DNA of 64,000 nt from Hysterium pulicare CBS 123377 (GCA_000467715.1 AJFK01000206.1:88799-152798), one strand, 5' to 3'. Positions 20,232 to 32,428 are shown, counted from the first letter of the stretch. A program made the numbers and translations. The notes: a model not told the origin generated them from the letters alone.

Positions 20232-20936
20232 TTTGATTACAAGAGAGAAACTTGAAGTCAATAAAAGGTGGACAGTCCTTGATGTAGAGGGATGTAATTC
20301 CGGGTCGAAGAGCGTTTGGGTGGCAGCACGAGAAAGAATTTGGACAAGCCAAACAAAAAACAATCACGTCTGTAGAACCGAAAATCCACCTAGCTCAAGC
20401 AAAATCACATCATAGAGGGGCAGCATCATTTCTCCGTGACTTTTGCCTCCCCCCTCAAATTGTGGATATCGTTCCCGATGCGGAAAATTTAGACGCTTCA
20501 CGTTGAGCCTCGGGAGAGCCAAATGCGGTCATTCCCCTTGGTCCTTCTGCAAGACGCAAATTCTAACGAGGAGATAGATGTCGTATTGGAACTAGAAGTC
20601 TGATCTTAGTATTAACAGTTTCATAAAGAGAACTCTTGAGAATTGTCAGTCGTCGCGTCTTTCTTTATACTAAAATATTCGAGATTTCTGTCCTCGCACA
20701 ATCGGCCGAATTAGAGCCGAGAGCGACAAGCAACGCGTTGAAGAGTTCACAAATTCTTTCGCCATCTGTCGTGCTATCAGCATGAAAGATGCATTCATCA
20801 GATAATGGATTTGTCTTTGCATCACTTTGGAATATCGAAGCAGTTTGGAACATCGAAGTATGAGCGGTACTACGCCGTCTCAACCTCGTTCTGGAATGCA
20901 TCGACTCCAAGACTACATTCGAAAATCGATAAATCT
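20232..20936. other. Intergenic, promoter of the aldose reductase gene
   Basis: Between the LAD-like gene's stop and the reductase start, both on the minus strand. Only short frames; no gene supported. I could not identify a regulator site with confidence. Confidence 0.5.
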
Positions 20937-22358
20937 TCATAATGTTGCATCTACATCATCAACTATCTGTACTTTGATGCTACCTTTGGTGATATCCGAG
21001 CACAGTTGAAGAGCCTCGAGTCCTTTCTCTAGCGGAAATTCATGGGAGACGAGCTTCTTCAGATCGAGGATGCCTCCGCTAAGACATTGTATACCAGCAG
21101 GCCAAGTATCGCGGTAGCGGTTGATGAATTTCAGGTCAATCTACATGTTATTTGTCAGCTTACGTCTTTGCAACGCGACTGTCAGATGGCTTACCTCTGC
21201 CAAAGAAATATGCATGAATGGTAGGTTATTCATGATCGCTCTTCCAACCCCAATTACCATGACGGTCCCGCCTCTCCGCACCGCGTATGCAGCAGTACAT
21301 ACACTGCTCTCAACTCCTGTACATTCTAATACTGTCCTTGGTGCAAAATACTCGTCTTCATCGGCATCTACGCTAAACAGCTTACGAATCGCCTTTGCAT
21401 TTCCTTCTGCATCCAAAGTTCGATTGATTTGATACGCGTGACAACTCGGAACGAAGTCTTTCGCAAACGCTAGACGCTGAGGCTCTAGATCCGTAATAAC
21501 GAGCGGATGCGCACCTGAAGCACGTGCTGCAGCCAGCGCAATGAGACCGATTGGGCCTGCACCGCAAATTAAGGCGCCATGCCCGAGGTTCAATCCCGCT
21601 CTTTCAATGCCATGCATGACAACAGACAACGGCTCGAGGAGCGCTCCTTCCGCATAACTGACATTATCAGGAAGCTTATGTAGCCATTTCGCAGGATGTA
21701 TCTTGTATCTTTGTAATGTACCGTGGTATGGATAGACTCCAGCGAATTGAACGTCTTCGCACAGGTTATATCGACCGTCTCTGCAAAGAAAGCAATTGTT
21801 GCAGGGTACGCCAGGCTCGATCGCCACTCTATCACCTAGATCACGATTATTCAGTACTGAGCGATGGAATCAAGATGCGTGAATTCGTAGCGCATACCTG
21901 GCTTCAGATTTGTTACGCCTTCTCCACATCTCAACACAACGCCAGCAGCTTCATGTCCCAGTATACAGTCGCCCTCTACAACGAGCGAACCAATGGAGCC
22001 GGTTTTCCAGAAATGTATGTCAGACCTAGATAGTTATATCAGATACCAAGACTCAGTATACAATGCATAGCTTAACGCACCCGCATATGCCCGTCGTCTT
22101 GATATGTACGAGTGCTTCTCCCCGTTTTGGAGCGTACACTGGAGCGTCGACCTGTTTTATATGGTGATCGGCCGTGACTTGTATAGAAGGATTTGGCAAC
22201 GGGGGTGAGAGTGTGGAGGGAGGGACAGTCTTTGTCTTCAGGAGAGGTGCAGGTTCCAGGCTGTCTGCAGCGCTGTCAAGTAAAGCAGGAGGTGCCATAA
22301 TGGCTGGATTGTGTGAAGTATGGGAGCCTTCGCGAGACGATTCCTTAGATATTGTCAT
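20937..22358 (-). CDS. LAD1: L-arabinitol 4-dehydrogenase-like polyol dehydrogenase
   Basis: Zinc-dependent medium-chain dehydrogenase that oxidises a pentitol or hexitol to a ketose with NAD+. Four exons, 22358-22081, 22025-21898, 21835-21195, 21140-20937, giving 416 aa. Catalytic-zinc region: TTGICG|SDIHFWKTGSIG and ILGHEAAG; structural-zinc cysteines: EPGVPCNNCFLCRDGRYNLC. The cofactor fold is ICGAGPIGLIALAAARASG, with an acidic residue after the second strand (VITDLEP) that fits NAD+. ECTGVESSVCTAAYAVRRGG and VMVIGVG resemble LAD rather than xylitol dehydrogenase. The N-terminus is longer than usual (about 90 residues before GICGSD, against about 45), so a later Met at 22298 may be the true start. 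It is divergent from the transketolase gene across a 524-bp shared promoter. Confidence 0.85.
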
Positions 22359-22882
22359 GCTGTTCCCATGTGCTCTCGGAGAATCTTGATACGGCAAAGG
22401 ATGTCCCGGGACGAACCGCTCGAGCATGCACGTGTAGGCGGCATGGTGGCGTGGCGAGATGGAAGGGCGTTCCTGGATGGTTAGTAGAGGGATGGGTGGA
22501 TGATGGTCGGCAATTGAGGTCCCCCGAACTGGTGTTGGAGATGATGTTCTTGGCGAGTCATTGAACATCCCGAAAAGGAAGGCATAGGCACCACCAGCAT
22601 CGTCAATCGACCCTCTCAACCCTGTGGAACTCCACACTCGCCACACCAAACCTTGAGAGATCCAATTGCCTACAATTACCGTTTCCGGCCAACCGCACGC
22701 CTCTCCCTTAAGCAGTCCATGATCAAACCGTTGAAGGATAACGTGAGGGGCCATTTTCGGGCATCCCGGAAAACAGTACATGTTATAGATTCTGCGGTCT
22801 CTGTGAGTTATGTAGCCAAAGACTGCATTGTATTTGGATTGCTTTTCATCAATTCATCTGCTTATAATCCTAATATCTGACA
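22359..22882. promoter_or_regulatory. Shared divergent promoter, LAD-like / DHAS-type genes
   Basis: 524 bp between the two opposing start codons. No credible gene inside; the minus-strand frame continuing upstream of the LAD start is an open extension. The head-to-head layout suggests joint control; I did not identify specific sites. Confidence 0.5.
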
Positions 22883-25181
22883 ATGGCGCCAGGTCTCACA
22901 CTTCCCAATGGCGTATCTACAGATGCTTCCCCAGCAGTCAAAGGAAAGACGGCACTGAGCGAGATCGTCAAAGAGGATGTATCCTCTTCACAGCCGAGAT
23001 CCTCATCGAAGGAGCACGACATTGTACTCCGAACCTTTCGGTTGCTGATTGCGGATTTGTGTCAGCAATTCAATGGCGGACATCCAGGGTATGAAGTTAT
23101 GAAAACTACGTTTCTAGCATTGTCTCTAATACTTCACAGTGGAGCCATTGGCATGGCAGCAATCGGCGTTGCTTTGTGGAAATACGTGATGCGATATGCA
23201 CCGCATACCCCTAATTACTTTAACCGAGACCGCTTCGTTCTCTCCAATGGCCATACTTGTCTGTTCCAGTACACCTTCCTCCATCTCACGGGTTATAAAG
23301 CTATGACTCTTGATCAGCTCAAGTCATACCATTCCGAACGAGTAGACGCGCTATGCCCAGGACACCCTGAAATCGAGCATGAGGGTATCGAAGTCACGAC
23401 CGGGCCACTTGGACAAGGTGTTGCGAACGCAGTAGGCCTTGCAATTGCCACTAAAAACCTTTCAGCAAACTTCAACAAACCGGGATTCAACGTAGTCAAT
23501 AATCATACTTGGTGTATGATTGGAGATGCATGCCTCCAAGAGGGAGTTGCGCTGGAAGCAATCTCCTTTGCTGGACATTTGAAACTCAACAACCTTACTA
23601 TCATCTACGATAACAACCAAGTTACTTGCGATGGGTCTGTTGATTTGACTAATACTGAAGATGTCGACGCCAAAATGCGGGCTTGCGGCTGGGAGGTCAT
23701 TGATATTGAGGATGGGTGCTTCGATGTCGAAGGAATAATTGCGGCATTAGAACAAGCGCGACAATCTGGAGACCAGCCCACTTTCATTAATGTGAAAACG
23801 GTCATTGGACTTGGAAGCGCGGTAGCTGGAGAAGCTGCTGCTCACGGGGCTGCTTTTGGAGCTAAGGATGTGGGAGAGATGAAACGGGCTTATGGATTTA
23901 ATCCGGACGAGCAGTTTGTGGTCGGTGAAACTGTGAGAGACTTCTTCAAGGATCTACCAGCACGAGGGGAAGAGTTAGTGGTACAATGGAAGACGCTCGT
24001 CGATGACTATGCCCACCAGTATCCTGAGCTAGGAGCAGAATTTCGAGCACGTGTTCGTGGTGAACTGCCATCCAACTGGAAGGAGTTGATTCCGAAGTCA
24101 TTCCCGGAAAAGCCGACAGCAACGCGAGCATCTTCTGGTCTAGTATTCAATCCTATTGCTAAGGATGTCAAATCGTTTATGGTTGGAACCGCGGATCTCT
24201 CTCCCTCGGTCAACATGATCTGGCCCGGCAAGATCGACTTCCAACACGTAAGTAGTCAATCCCAAGCGATTTTCCTCTGCTTACATCGAAACTGTATAGG
24301 CCGATCTCAAGACGACTTGCGGCACTACTGGAAACTACTCTGGGAGATACATACACTATGGTGTTCGTGAGCATGCCATGTGCGCCATATCGAACGGTCT
24401 TGCGGCCTTCTCGCGAAACACCTTTATCCCTGTCACCTCATCCTTCTTCATGTTCTACCTGTACGCCGCTCCCGCCGTACGCATGGGTGCTCTCCAACAG
24501 CTTCAAGTCATTCACGCGGCTACTCACGACTCCATTGGCATGGGAGAAGATGGCCCGACTCACCAGCCCATTGAGCTCGCCAATTTGTACCGAGCAATGC
24601 CGAACCTCCTTTACATCCGACCTGGAGATAGTGAAGAGACGGCTGGTGCTTGGACTGTAGCCATTGAAGCTAAAAACACGCCAACTATCATATCCACTTC
24701 GCGACAGGTTCTCCCTCAACTCACACAAACAAAGCGGGAGGGCGTTGCGAAAGGAGCATACATCCTCCAGGAGGTCGATGACTCTGCCCCCGCAGATATT
24801 ACCATACTAGGTGTCGGGGCCGAACTTTCATTCGCATTGGCTGTTGCTGATGAATTGAAGAAGACAAAGAGCGTACGAGCACGCCTTGTCAGCTTTCCAT
24901 GTCAGCGACTCTTCGAAAGGCAGTCAAAAGAGTATAAACGTGGGGTTTTGCAGCGGCATAAGGGCGTACCTGCTGTGGTGATCGAGCCATATGCACCCAA
25001 TGGATGGGAGAGGTACGCGGATGCTGCAGTGTGCATTACGCGCTTTGGGCACAGTTTGCCAGGCAAGGCTGCTTACAAGTACTTTGGGTTTGACATCGAT
25101 ACGTTGACATCCAAGATTGGTGGATATCTAGAAAGTGTGCGGGCTGATCCTGACTTGCAGCATGAGTTTGTTGAGCTGTAG
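22883..25181 (+). CDS. Transketolase of the dihydroxyacetone synthase type
   Basis: Thiamine-diphosphate enzyme. Three exons, 22883-23088, 23140-24247, 24300-25181, giving 731 aa, longer than ordinary transketolase (about 680) and close to DHA synthases. Landmarks: FNGGHPGGAIGMAAIGVALW, SNGHTCLFQY, TGPLGQGVANAVGLA, and the ThDP site MIGDACLQEGVALEAISFAG with the Ala of DHA synthases where transketolase has GDG. The conserved catalytic Glu is in HYGVREHAMCAISNGLAAF. DHA synthase transfers a C2 unit from xylulose 5-phosphate to formaldehyde, giving glyceraldehyde 3-phosphate and dihydroxyacetone. The C-terminus HEFVEL is not a peroxisomal PTS1, unlike the methylotrophic yeast enzyme, so it is probably cytosolic. 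The downstream neighbour is dihydroxyacetone kinase on the same strand. Confidence 0.87.
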
Positions 25182-25807
25182 CTGATGATCAGGATTGGAT
25201 TTTCTCATAGTTTTCATTTGCTAGTATTATCTACGTTAGAAGGCTTACTGGATTACAATATACCATATATAACATACACCATGTTGAGTTGCACGTATCA
25301 ATTCCTAGTAAGTTATGCGAAAGAAGTTGTACAACCGCTTCTGGAGGATAGCTCGCGAGGAAGAAATCCAAAGTGGCTTATTGGCAAATTCCAAAAGCTG
25401 ATTCTAGGCACTAGCCTCGCTGAAAGTGTCGTACGAGATTCTCTCTCCACTCTAAGAAATGTTTGTGCCGCCGCCGGAGCTCGTGATCATAATGACGAAG
25501 ACGTAGAAGCCTTTCCCAATTCGGAGATGTTAAGCACCACTTCACGATCCGACGAACGACGAATCTCAACGACGACTAACGAAGATTTAGGCTTCCAAAT
25601 TTGATGGGGTATATGGTAAATAGAATGTGAGAGGGCGAGCAACACTTTGCGTTGGCTCTACCTTTATTCCGAGTTGTGAGACAGTGAATCGGCCTCTCCA
25701 AAAGTTCGAGTGAGTACCCACGCATATAAACATTCAAGTAATACTTTCTAAACTCCCTTGCCCAGTTTGAGGTCGATAGGTCTCTTTATAGTAGCCATCT
25801 CACAACA
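25182..25807. other. Intergenic
   Basis: Between the transketolase stop and the kinase start. A 139-codon frame from an ATG at 25185 begins 3 nt after the transketolase stop; it has no family resemblance and is best taken as 3' UTR. Confidence 0.5.
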
Positions 25808-27639
25808 ATGCGAACCAAACACTTCGTGAACGACCCCAGCCACCTCGTTAAAACATCTCTACACTCCCTTTCCATCACCAATCCCTCCGTCCAAATAGAC
25901 CACAACAACAAGATCGTCTATCGACGGGATTCCAAGCAAAGCAACCATGTCCACATCATCTCCGGCGGCGGCTCAGGCCACGAACCGTCATTCGGAGCCT
26001 TCGTTGGAAAAGGCCTCTTGACAGCATCAGTAGCCGGCACGATCTTCGCATCGCCATCTTCGCGCCAGATCCTAGCAGCCATCGAGAGATTCCAATCGGA
26101 GCAAGGCCTTCTCGTCACTGTCATGAATTACACGGGAGACGTCCTGAACTTCGGTGTCGCGGTGGAAAAGGCACGAGCTCGAACTCCTGGCCTCCCGATT
26201 CGAATGCTCGTTGTTGGAGACGATGTTGGAGTGCCTGCGTCGCAGTCGGGGAAGGTTGGGAGGAGAGGTATTGCGGGCACTGTGCTTGTTCATAAGATCA
26301 CCGGTGCTGCCGCGGCTGCTGGCCGCTCCCTTGACGACGTGTTCAAGATTGGTCAGCTCGTCAGCCAGAATCTCGTCAGTATAGGAGCGAGCTTGGATAA
26401 GGTCCATATTCCGGGGCAAAGTGCACATGAGGAAGCTGGCGGGTTAGGGGGTGATGAAATTGAGCTTGGCATGGGTATTCACAATGAACGAGGAAGTGGG
26501 AGGCGGAAGGGGGAGCAAGCGCAACTTCCAGCTCTTATACGAGAGATGTTGGATACGATGCTGCGTGGTCGGAGCATTGAGAAGGCAGTCATGCTGGTGA
26601 ATAATCTCGGTGGAGTGAGCGTTTTGGAACTCGGTGCCGTTGTCTCGGAAGCGACAGCGCAACTGCAAGCGGATTACCTGATCGTTCCCCGCAGGACATA
26701 CGCTGGAACTTTCATGTCTAGTCTAGATGGTGCAGGCTTCTCGATCAGCATTCTTGACCTCTCGAGCACGGGGGAAGAACAAGACATACTCGACCTCCTT
26801 GACGCACCGAGCGAAGCATTGGGATGGAACGCCCCCATTTCAACAAGCACTTGGGAAACTCGATACATGAGTGAGACGGAGAGCAAGACGGTGAATGGGA
26901 TACATACGGTGACAAGCCCAACACTAGAAGCCGCCGCTCAAGTCAAAACAGCTCTGAAACATCTCATACCAGCATTGAATTCCGCCATCGCCGCAGAACC
27001 GGAAGTGACTAAGTTTGATAACATCGTCGGAGACGGAGACTGTGGCACGACAATGAAGCGAGGAGCTGAAGGTAAGTAATCTCCCGCATTCGATCGACCA
27101 TGCGATATACATCTAACCGACACTCCTCAGGCATACTAGAAGCAATTTCCACTCAACCCGCATCATCGATTCCCCACCTCCTGGAAATAATCACTTCGAC
27201 TATCGAAACAACCATGGACGGTACATCCGGCGCTCTCTACTCCATCTTCCTAAACGCACTCACTGGCTTCGCAAAACGGAGAGATGCCGACATAGCCGTG
27301 AACTACGATATCGCATTTTGGACCGCAGCTCTCCAATCTGCATCCTCGACGCTATCTCAGTATACGCCAGCGAAGGTCGGCGATCGCACTCTCATGGATG
27401 CTTTAGTCCCTTTCATCGAGACGTTGGAGAGGACGGCAAAAGTGGGCAAGGCTGCCAGTGCTGCGGTAGATGGTGCGGAGAGAACGAAGGATATGAAGGC
27501 GAGTCTTGGGAGAGCGGTATATGTGGGCGGTGAAAACGAGTGGAGGGGGAAGATTCCTGACCCGGGTGCTTGGGGGTTGGCTTGCTTTTTCAAGGGGTTG
27601 GCTGGAGATATGGGGGAGAATGGGGAGCTAATGGATTGA
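25808..27639 (+). CDS. DAK1: Dihydroxyacetone kinase (DhaK-DhaL fusion)
   Basis: ATP-dependent phosphorylation of dihydroxyacetone (and glyceraldehyde) to the phosphate; cytosolic. Two exons, 25808-27071 and 27131-27639, giving 590 aa, normal for fungal Dak. DhaK domain, about residues 1-340: HIISGGGSGHEPSFGAFVGKG, VMNYTGDVLNFG, VVGDDVGVP, GTVLVHKITGAAAAAG, and ELGMGIHNERG near residue 225, whose His is expected to hold the substrate. DhaL domain, about residues 385-590: IVGDGDCGTTMKRGAEGI (Mg-ATP Asp residues) and MDGTSGALYSIFLNALTGFA. The intron splits the GDGDCG...GAEG block just after the Mg-binding motif. Standing beside a DHA-releasing transketolase, it would complete conversion of DHA to DHAP. 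Confidence 0.94.
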
Positions 27640-28821
27640 GTAGAAGCTATGAATCAGGAGATTTTCCCCAAGCATCGTGTTCATTCTTTCTTCTGAATGA
27701 TGCAGGAGTGTATAACTCCTATCTTCTTGTAGCTAATAGTTACGGTTCTTCGGTAACGTTCGATGTTGGATAGATGAAATGAAGTCTCTTCAAATTGTCC
27801 AAACTTTCACTCAATTATACAAGATGAATGGTGAACTCCGCTAGAAAACTTACGATACATAAACAACGAGTACTGTTGTCGACTGCTTCTGGCTCATCTG
27901 CTGGCAGACCACGTGACTTTATGTTGTAAGTAATAGCCCCGTCCAACTTGAAGATTGCTCTATGTGTCTAACAACTATTACATGTCGCGTTTTCTTGAGT
28001 AGGTGATGCAGACCCCTCTGTTTGTAGAAGTCGAGCAGTCGGAAATCGATGGGATCTCCCCGCTCTACCGTGCGTCGTGACATGGAATTCGAAACACCAC
28101 GTGGATGAACACGGATCAGCAAGAGTGGGGAAGAAGACTAGACGACTGCTATAGTATGTTTATTAACTAGGTGCGTTACGAGTCTTTAGGCATGGTTGGC
28201 GACGAGATGAAAAACTCAGGGTTAGAAAACAGCGCTAAGCCGGGGAAACGTCGGATGAGAGGGCGGTAAAGTCTTCCATATCCGGCAGATGTAGGCTCCT
28301 GAAACTTCAGTGAGCGCCAGCAGAGCCTGGAATATGTGATAGTATCTGATAGCCGCCTTTACCCCGTTCGATTTTGGCGTGATTGTACCTGTAACCCCAA
28401 CTTCAGAACGGCGCCGATCGGGCAACTTTTAGTTGCAAAGCCGTTTTCCACCCACCTGATCTACTTCCTCTACGGCGGCATCGATGAGTTCTTGTGATTT
28501 CCTTTTTCGTAGACTGCCGGATTTGACGATACCTGTTGCATGCATCGTCGTCCATGCCTCACGTTGTCTGGGGATCGTGCCGTTCTCCACACCGGGGACT
28601 CCACCGAATAAACCCAGTCTAGCGACTCGGTGCACGCAAACATGTTCCGGGATATGATTCGGGTCCAAGCATGGGCGAACTTCTCCACATGCTACTTAAA
28701 GTATTGAGCGACCCAGCATTCTGGGACACCTTTCATTTGCCTCTGACATTGCCTGTCGAAACGATATTTTGCCTCTGGTTGGGGATCCACTGGGGATAAA
28801 ACTCCAATACTTCTACATACC
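27640..28821. other. Intergenic, 1.2 kb; possible decayed minus-strand gene
   Basis: Between the kinase gene and the first transporter. Minus-strand frames at 27919-28122, 28222-28425 and 28429-28688 read protein-like stretches (for example EKFAHAWTRIISRNMFACTE) but shift frame and lack a continuous start-to-stop path. I do not recognise them. They may be relics or chance. Confidence 0.3.
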
Positions 28822-30628
28822 ATGGATAGAAGCGCTTCTGTGACGTCGGCTGATGTCCGGACACAAGTCGCATACAAGAACAGATGGAGGAATTTGTTGC
28901 ATAACCCGAAGCTTCTTGTCATTGCATTCTTCGCGTCGTACGTTGCATGCATCTGATTCAACCCTCTCAATTGCATTGCTGATAGCGATTGACTAGTTTC
29001 GGTGGTTTCGAATATGGCTATCAACAAGGTGTGCTGGGCCAATCTCTCGTCATGTACCGCTTCACAAACAACTTCCCTTCCGTCGTCGAATCATCCAGCG
29101 CAACAGGTTGGTTGACCTCTGTTCTGCAACTCGGCGGCATCATCGGCTCGCTCTCAGCCGGTGTCTTCGGCGAGGTCTTCTCGAGAAAGTACACCATGTT
29201 CTCCGCATGCTGCTGGGTCGTTCTCGGTAGCTACCTCTACTGCGGTGCTTCCTACCACAAGCCCCAACTCCTCTATGCCGGCCGCTTCTTCACCGGCTTG
29301 GGCGTCGGCACGTTCTCTGGTGTGGGACCTCTCTACAACGCCGAACTCTCGTCTCCGGAGCTCCGTGGTCTTCTGGTCTCCTTCTATCAATTCGCTACGA
29401 TTCTCGGCATCATGCTCTCCTTCTGGATCGGCTACGGAAGTAATCATCTCGGTGGCACTGGCGTCACGCAGTCCGATCTGGCATGGCGACTCCCTTCCAT
29501 CATTCAAGGCATCCCAGCCGCCATATTGGCCCTGGGAATCTGGTGGCTACCATTTTCTCCACGCTGGTTGGTAAAGAAGGGCCGGGACGAGAAGGCGTTA
29601 CAAACGCTGAGCTATTTGCGGAAACTGCCGATTGAGCACGAACTGATCCAGATCGAGTACAAAGAGATAAAAGCCGAGTGTCTATTCGAAGAACGCGCCT
29701 TCGCAAAAGCCTTCCCGCAACTCGCCGCCAAGGAGCAGCAGAACGTCTGGATCCGCGAGTTCGCGCAATACTACAACATCGTGCGCACGTGGGACAACTT
29801 CAAGCGCGTCTCCACCGCCTGGCTCGTCATGTTCTTCCAGCAATGGTCCGGCATCGACGCCATCATCTACTACGCCTCCAACGTCTTCGTGAGTCTGGGC
29901 TTAACGGGCGGCACGCAAGCTCTACTAGCTACAGGCGTCACGGGAGTCGTTTTCTTCGTCAGCACGCTGCCTGCTATGGCTGTCATCGATAAGGTTGGTC
30001 GCAAACCCATGTTACTAGTCGGCTCGGCCGTCATGTGGGCATCAATGATCATCGCCGGTATCGTGGTCGCCAAATTCCGACATGACTGGGCTGCACACGC
30101 CAATGCGGGCTGGACAGCTGTCGCCTTTATTTGGATCTATGTGGGCGCTTTTGGGGCGACTTGGGGTCCTGCATCCTGGACACTCGTTTCAGAGATATTC
30201 CCTCTCTCCATTCGAGCAAAAGGCGCTTCCATTGGCGCGTCTAGTAACTGGGTACGTGCTTCTCCCTTCGCTACTTTTTTGCTCAATATACTAACGAACC
30301 ACCCCAGGTCAACAACTTCGCCGTCGCCTTCTTCGTGCCCCCCATGTTCGCCGCCTGGGCCTGGGGCACCTACATCTTCTTCTCCGTCTTCCTCGCCGCC
30401 GGCATCGTATGGGTGTACTTCTGCCTCCCCGAGACCAAGGGCGCGACGCTGGAGGAAATGGACCGCGTCTTCAAGAGCAGGACGGGCGAGGCGGATGCGA
30501 TTTTGCTGGCGGAAGCGAGGAGGGATATCGGGCTTTCGATGGTGCTGGAGGCGGATGCGCTTAAGGCTATTGAGCATGGGGAGCAGTTGGGTGAGAAACA
30601 CACGAATCATGTTGAGAGGGCTGTGTAG
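28822..30628 (+). CDS. MFS sugar transporter 1
   Basis: Plasma-membrane sugar porter. Three exons, 28822-28937, 28997-30251, 30308-30628, giving 563 aa. The first exon supplies MDRSASVTS and the start of helix 1, joining as IAFFAS|FGGFEYGYQQGVLGQ. Sugar-porter signatures: GRFFTGLGVGTFSGVGPLYNAELSSPELRG, PFSPRWLVKKGR after helix 6, QQWSGIDAIIYYA in helix 7, DKVGRKPMLLVGSA, EIFPLSIRAKG and PETKGATLEEMDRVF after helix 12. The long cytosolic loop, about residues 235-280, is Glu/Lys-rich. The substrate is not determined by sequence; location next to aldopentose and polyol enzymes suggests a pentose or polyol. Spacing and orientation continue the transketolase-kinase run. Confidence 0.9.
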
Positions 30629-31248
30629 GTGGATGGGATGGGTGGGGGTGAAGAGGTGGGAGTGATGTGGCTGCGGGAATGGGTGGTTTGATAAGGGCGA
30701 TATATTGTGGGTTGAGCGTCCTACCCTAAAGTGAAGGGAACCGCAAGAGAAACCTAAGTAAACACCGTTCAAAGGTGACTCTTTCATAGTATATTGAAAT
30801 CCAACCATAAATAAGAACTTTAATTATAATCACCTGCTTACACGTGCTTGAGCTTTGCCAATCTCTTCTTCGATGCCCCTTCTTTCACCTATCTCGAATT
30901 TCCTCCACACTTGGGGATAATCATAATTGCGGGGTTAGAAAGGACTCTGATTGTGTAAATGGATGGTAACTGCGATATATTGAAGTTTGAAGTGCTGGCG
31001 TGGATGAACTGATGGGAGACCGTAACATTGGTTAAGTGTTACATCACTTTTTGGATGTTCTGTGAGATAGCATGTATCTCATTCATATCCTACTGAAGCT
31101 CTCAAAGCATGATACTTTCATAATGAAATTATGGCTACTCATCGAGACAAGCCAGTTCATGACAATACAATGAATTCCCAATTTGTCCCGCAGAAGTCTT
31201 CCCCAACCCTTACAGATAATCACCAATCGTCCCAACATGTTCGCCAAT
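30629..31248. other. Intergenic, convergent
   Basis: Between the ends of transporter 1 and F-box/LRR paralogue B. No gene seen. Confidence 0.5.
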
Positions 31249-32428
31249 TCAAGCGGATGCGAGGTCATTGGCAACGTTTCTAAGCTTCTCCGCCATATTG
31301 TCGTTTCTCCTGATAACAACCTGCCTCAAAGCGCGACCGGAACACCGAAACTGGATGTCTCTTCCTTTCTCGGAGACACGATAGAGAGTCAGTTCGCGAA
31401 GCTTGCCGGACTGAAGGGTTCGAATCACATCGACCCATGTTTTGGTCCGCTTGCCGCTTAGCTGGACATTCCTTAATGCCACCGTACGTAAATGATCCAT
31501 GTGGCGTTGGAGGAAAGCATTCAGCCCGTTCTCGGTGAATTCAACTCCATCGAGTCTGAGTTTAGTAAGGTTGGGGAAGGACAAGGAATCCATGCCGTTC
31601 AGCATACCAGACGAGTGTCTGAAAGAATCAACGCCGATGCTCAAGTCTTCTAGCAGTGGCATCACGTTAAGAAATTCACGCAGCGCGCGGGTGGTCATTC
31701 GCGGAGCTACATAACTGTTTAGCATGCTGCTAAGAACATCTGTTCGGGTGCGACTCACGAGTTGGCCTGAAGTTAATCCAGATGTGCAAGCGCCGCATTT
31801 GGTCGAGGAAGTTGCCGTTTTTCTCATGTAACTTCACGGCGTTGCGCAGACAAAATACACTAATGCCGATGTTGGATCCATACTGGCCTCCCCGAATTAC
31901 GAAATCCGTGAGCCGATGTTGTGTCAATGCTACAACCTCCAGAATGGCCCCGGTGACGTATCCGGTTGAGTTAGGCGTGTCATAGAAACGTCCGTCCTTG
32001 TGGGCATCAATTGTGACAGACTTGAGCTTCGGAAATCCTTGCACTGCAGCATGCAACTTTGCTGAAGCCCCAGGCATAGGCTTCTGTTTACTGAGATCAG
32101 GACGAGTGTTGATGACCAGTCGTTCAACCGTTGCCGCGTATTTTGGATGGCGAGACAGTCTCACGAGAGACTCGAGAGAGCCGTCATTTATCCAAGGGCC
32201 GTCATGCGTCAGAGAAACGTGACATTGACGAAAAGACACGAGTCGAAGTTTCCAGAAAATTGTTTTGCACGTAAGCATGAAGTTGAGAATGTTTGAGGAG
32301 AGAATCGAATTGTCGGTTTCGACGTGATCAGTTTGGACTTCATCAGATTGGTCATCGTCTTGAAGTAGTTCCTCAATGATCTGCCAAAGAACCTCAACTG
32401 GCGTATCGGGAATCGTAGGACGATCCAT
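31249..32428 (-). CDS. F-box/LRR-like protein, paralogue B
   Basis: Two exons, 32428-31759 and 31706-31249, giving 375 aa. The donor is GTGAGT; the acceptor TAG at 31709-31707 removes an in-frame stop of the unspliced frame and joins at PPRMTTRALREFLNVMPLLEDLSI, exactly the place of the intron in paralogue A. Parts: F-box-like head TIPDTPVEVLWQIIEELL, an acidic insert, NFMLTCKTIFWKL, GSLESLVRLSRHPKYAATVERL, GGQYGSNIGISVFCLRNAVKLHEKNG, then leucine-rich segments FPNLTKLRLDGVEFTENGL and HLRTVALRNVQLSG. It lacks the acidic Ser/Thr tail of paralogue A. It sits between two sugar transporters but has no evident metabolic link. Confidence 0.77.

Noticed and set aside
25185-25604. 139-codon ATG frame right after the transketolase stop
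   Set aside because: No family resemblance, begins 3 nt past a stop codon and lies where a 3' UTR is expected.
31707-31758. In-frame stop in the middle of F-box/LRR paralogue B as a disabling mutation
   Set aside because: It lies inside an intron whose position matches paralogue A; splicing at the TAG acceptor restores the frame.
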